A DNA stretch of 6,045 nucleotides from Lachnospiraceae bacterium (GTDB lineage Bacteria; Bacillota; Clostridia; Lachnospirales; Lachnospiraceae). The translations under genes and the position numbers were made by a program. Position 1 is the stretch's first letter; the number at the start of each line of letters is the position of its first letter. Shown piece after piece: positions 5,652-6,045 of this stretch. The notes under the pieces were generated by a model, which saw only the letters and a program-made list of their open reading frames with translations, had not been told where the DNA came from and searched no databases. The stretch lies in NCBI GenBank assembly GCA_009774155.1, contig VSNE01000477.1, positions 1-6,045 on the forward strand, given 5' to 3'.

Positions 5652-6045
5652 ATGAAAGAAAAGAAAGACAAAAGGAACTATTTCAAGGGCACGCTGCCGC
5701 TCAAAAACCCGGTAATGATTGACGGGAAGGAAGTCAAGGAAGTGACCTACGACTCGAACGAGATCGACGGGATCCTTTTCGCCACGGCAGAGGCCAAGAA
5801 AAAGGCAGCCGCAGGCATGAAAAACACCACGATCACCCCGGCGGCCGAGTTTGACGTGGGCCTGCACTTATACCTCGGCTTCGCTGCGATCATAGCCGTG
5901 AACCCGTCCTATGACTTCTCCGACGTGGAGAGGATCAAGGGGCGCGACGTTGTGGAGGTAATGGCGATCGGCCGAAATTTTATTCTCACGTCGGAGCAGG
6001 AACAACAGGAAAACGACTCCGGCGAGCCTACCGAGCCTACGCCAG
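5652..6045 (+). CDS. Probable tail assembly chaperone, Mu gp41-like (3' truncated by window)
   Basis: The frame opens at ATG 5652 and is open to the window end, giving at least 131 residues. It has a Lys-rich start (MKEKKDKRNYFKG), then LPLKNPVMIDGKEVKEVTY, a helical middle (FATAEAKKKAAAG), a compact segment (EFDVGLHLYLGFAAIIAVNP), and DFSDVERIKGRDVVEVMAIG leading to GRNFILTS near residues 107-114. The last visible residues (EQEQQENDSGEPTEPTP) are an acidic, Pro-rich linker. The 'P-V-x-x-D-G-K-E' opening and the D-V-x-x-I-x-G-x-D motif resemble Mu gp41/P2 E-type tail assembly proteins, which coat the tape measure during tail assembly. Position directly after the tube fits: such genes normally sit between tube and tape measure. 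In these phages a second product often arises by frameshift near the 3' end. Confidence 0.7.
   Translation, partial: MKEKKDKRNYFKGTLPLKNPVMIDGKEVKEVTYDSNEIDGILFATAEAKKKAAAGMKNTTITPAAEFDVGLHLYLGFAAIIAVNPSYDFSDVERIKGRDVVEVMAIGRNFILTSEQEQQENDSGEPTEPTP

Noticed and set aside
5798..5804. G AAA AAG in the chaperone gene, and the same string at 2150-2156 in paralogue 1, as -1 slip sites.
   Set aside because: Both are ordinary Lys-codon runs whose first base is G, not A. The 2150 site would hit TGA at 2159 after a shift, and the 5798 site lies near residue 50, too early for the usual chaperone frameshift.

Overview
The window is a late structural (morphogenesis) segment of a tailed phage or prophage. 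All genes are on the + strand and packed almost end to end, and nothing in it looks like host housekeeping DNA. It is GC-rich (roughly 60% by eye). Nearly every start is preceded by a near-perfect AAGGAGG-type Shine-Dalgarno sequence, which points to a Gram-positive host, most plausibly a GC-rich Clostridia (gut Oscillospiraceae-like) bacterium. The host assignment is inference. Whether this is a free phage or a prophage cannot be decided from 6 kb.

Layout. 3-290: C-terminal end of a probable head maturation protease/scaffold protein. 290-697: lambda gpD-like head decoration protein. 714-1796: lambda gpE-like major capsid protein. 1824-2279 and 2292-2606: two related small proteins, each with a shared N-terminal module and a C-terminal SAP/HeH-like helix-extended-helix motif, sitting where lambda carries FI. 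2611-2928: FII-like head-tail attachment protein with a GTG start. 2939-3568: unrecognised neck or tail-completion candidate. 3584-5056: contractile tail sheath. 5071-5580: tail tube. 5598-5636: strong intrinsic terminator. 5652 to the window end: probable tail assembly chaperone, cut off by the window edge.

How the genes work together. The protease/scaffold, decoration and major capsid proteins build and stabilise the procapsid. The FI-position and FII-like proteins probably act in packaging and in closing the head-tail interface. The 2939 product probably bridges to the tail. Sheath and tube form the contractile tail, and the chaperone would help tail assembly. The head half follows lambda order (C/Nu3-D-E-FI-FII), while the tail half follows P2/Mu-type myovirus order (sheath-tube-chaperone), so the window spans a head/tail module junction.

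The items most worth a second look are the tandem SAP/HeH-like paralogues in the FI position, a hand-counted near three-fold excess of GATC with matching context-dependent synonymous codon choice, the terminator placed directly before the chaperone gene, and a possible frameshift site in that gene. I found no defence system, RNA gene, CRISPR array, insertion sequence or clearly novel system. There is no non-coding stretch over 75 bases.
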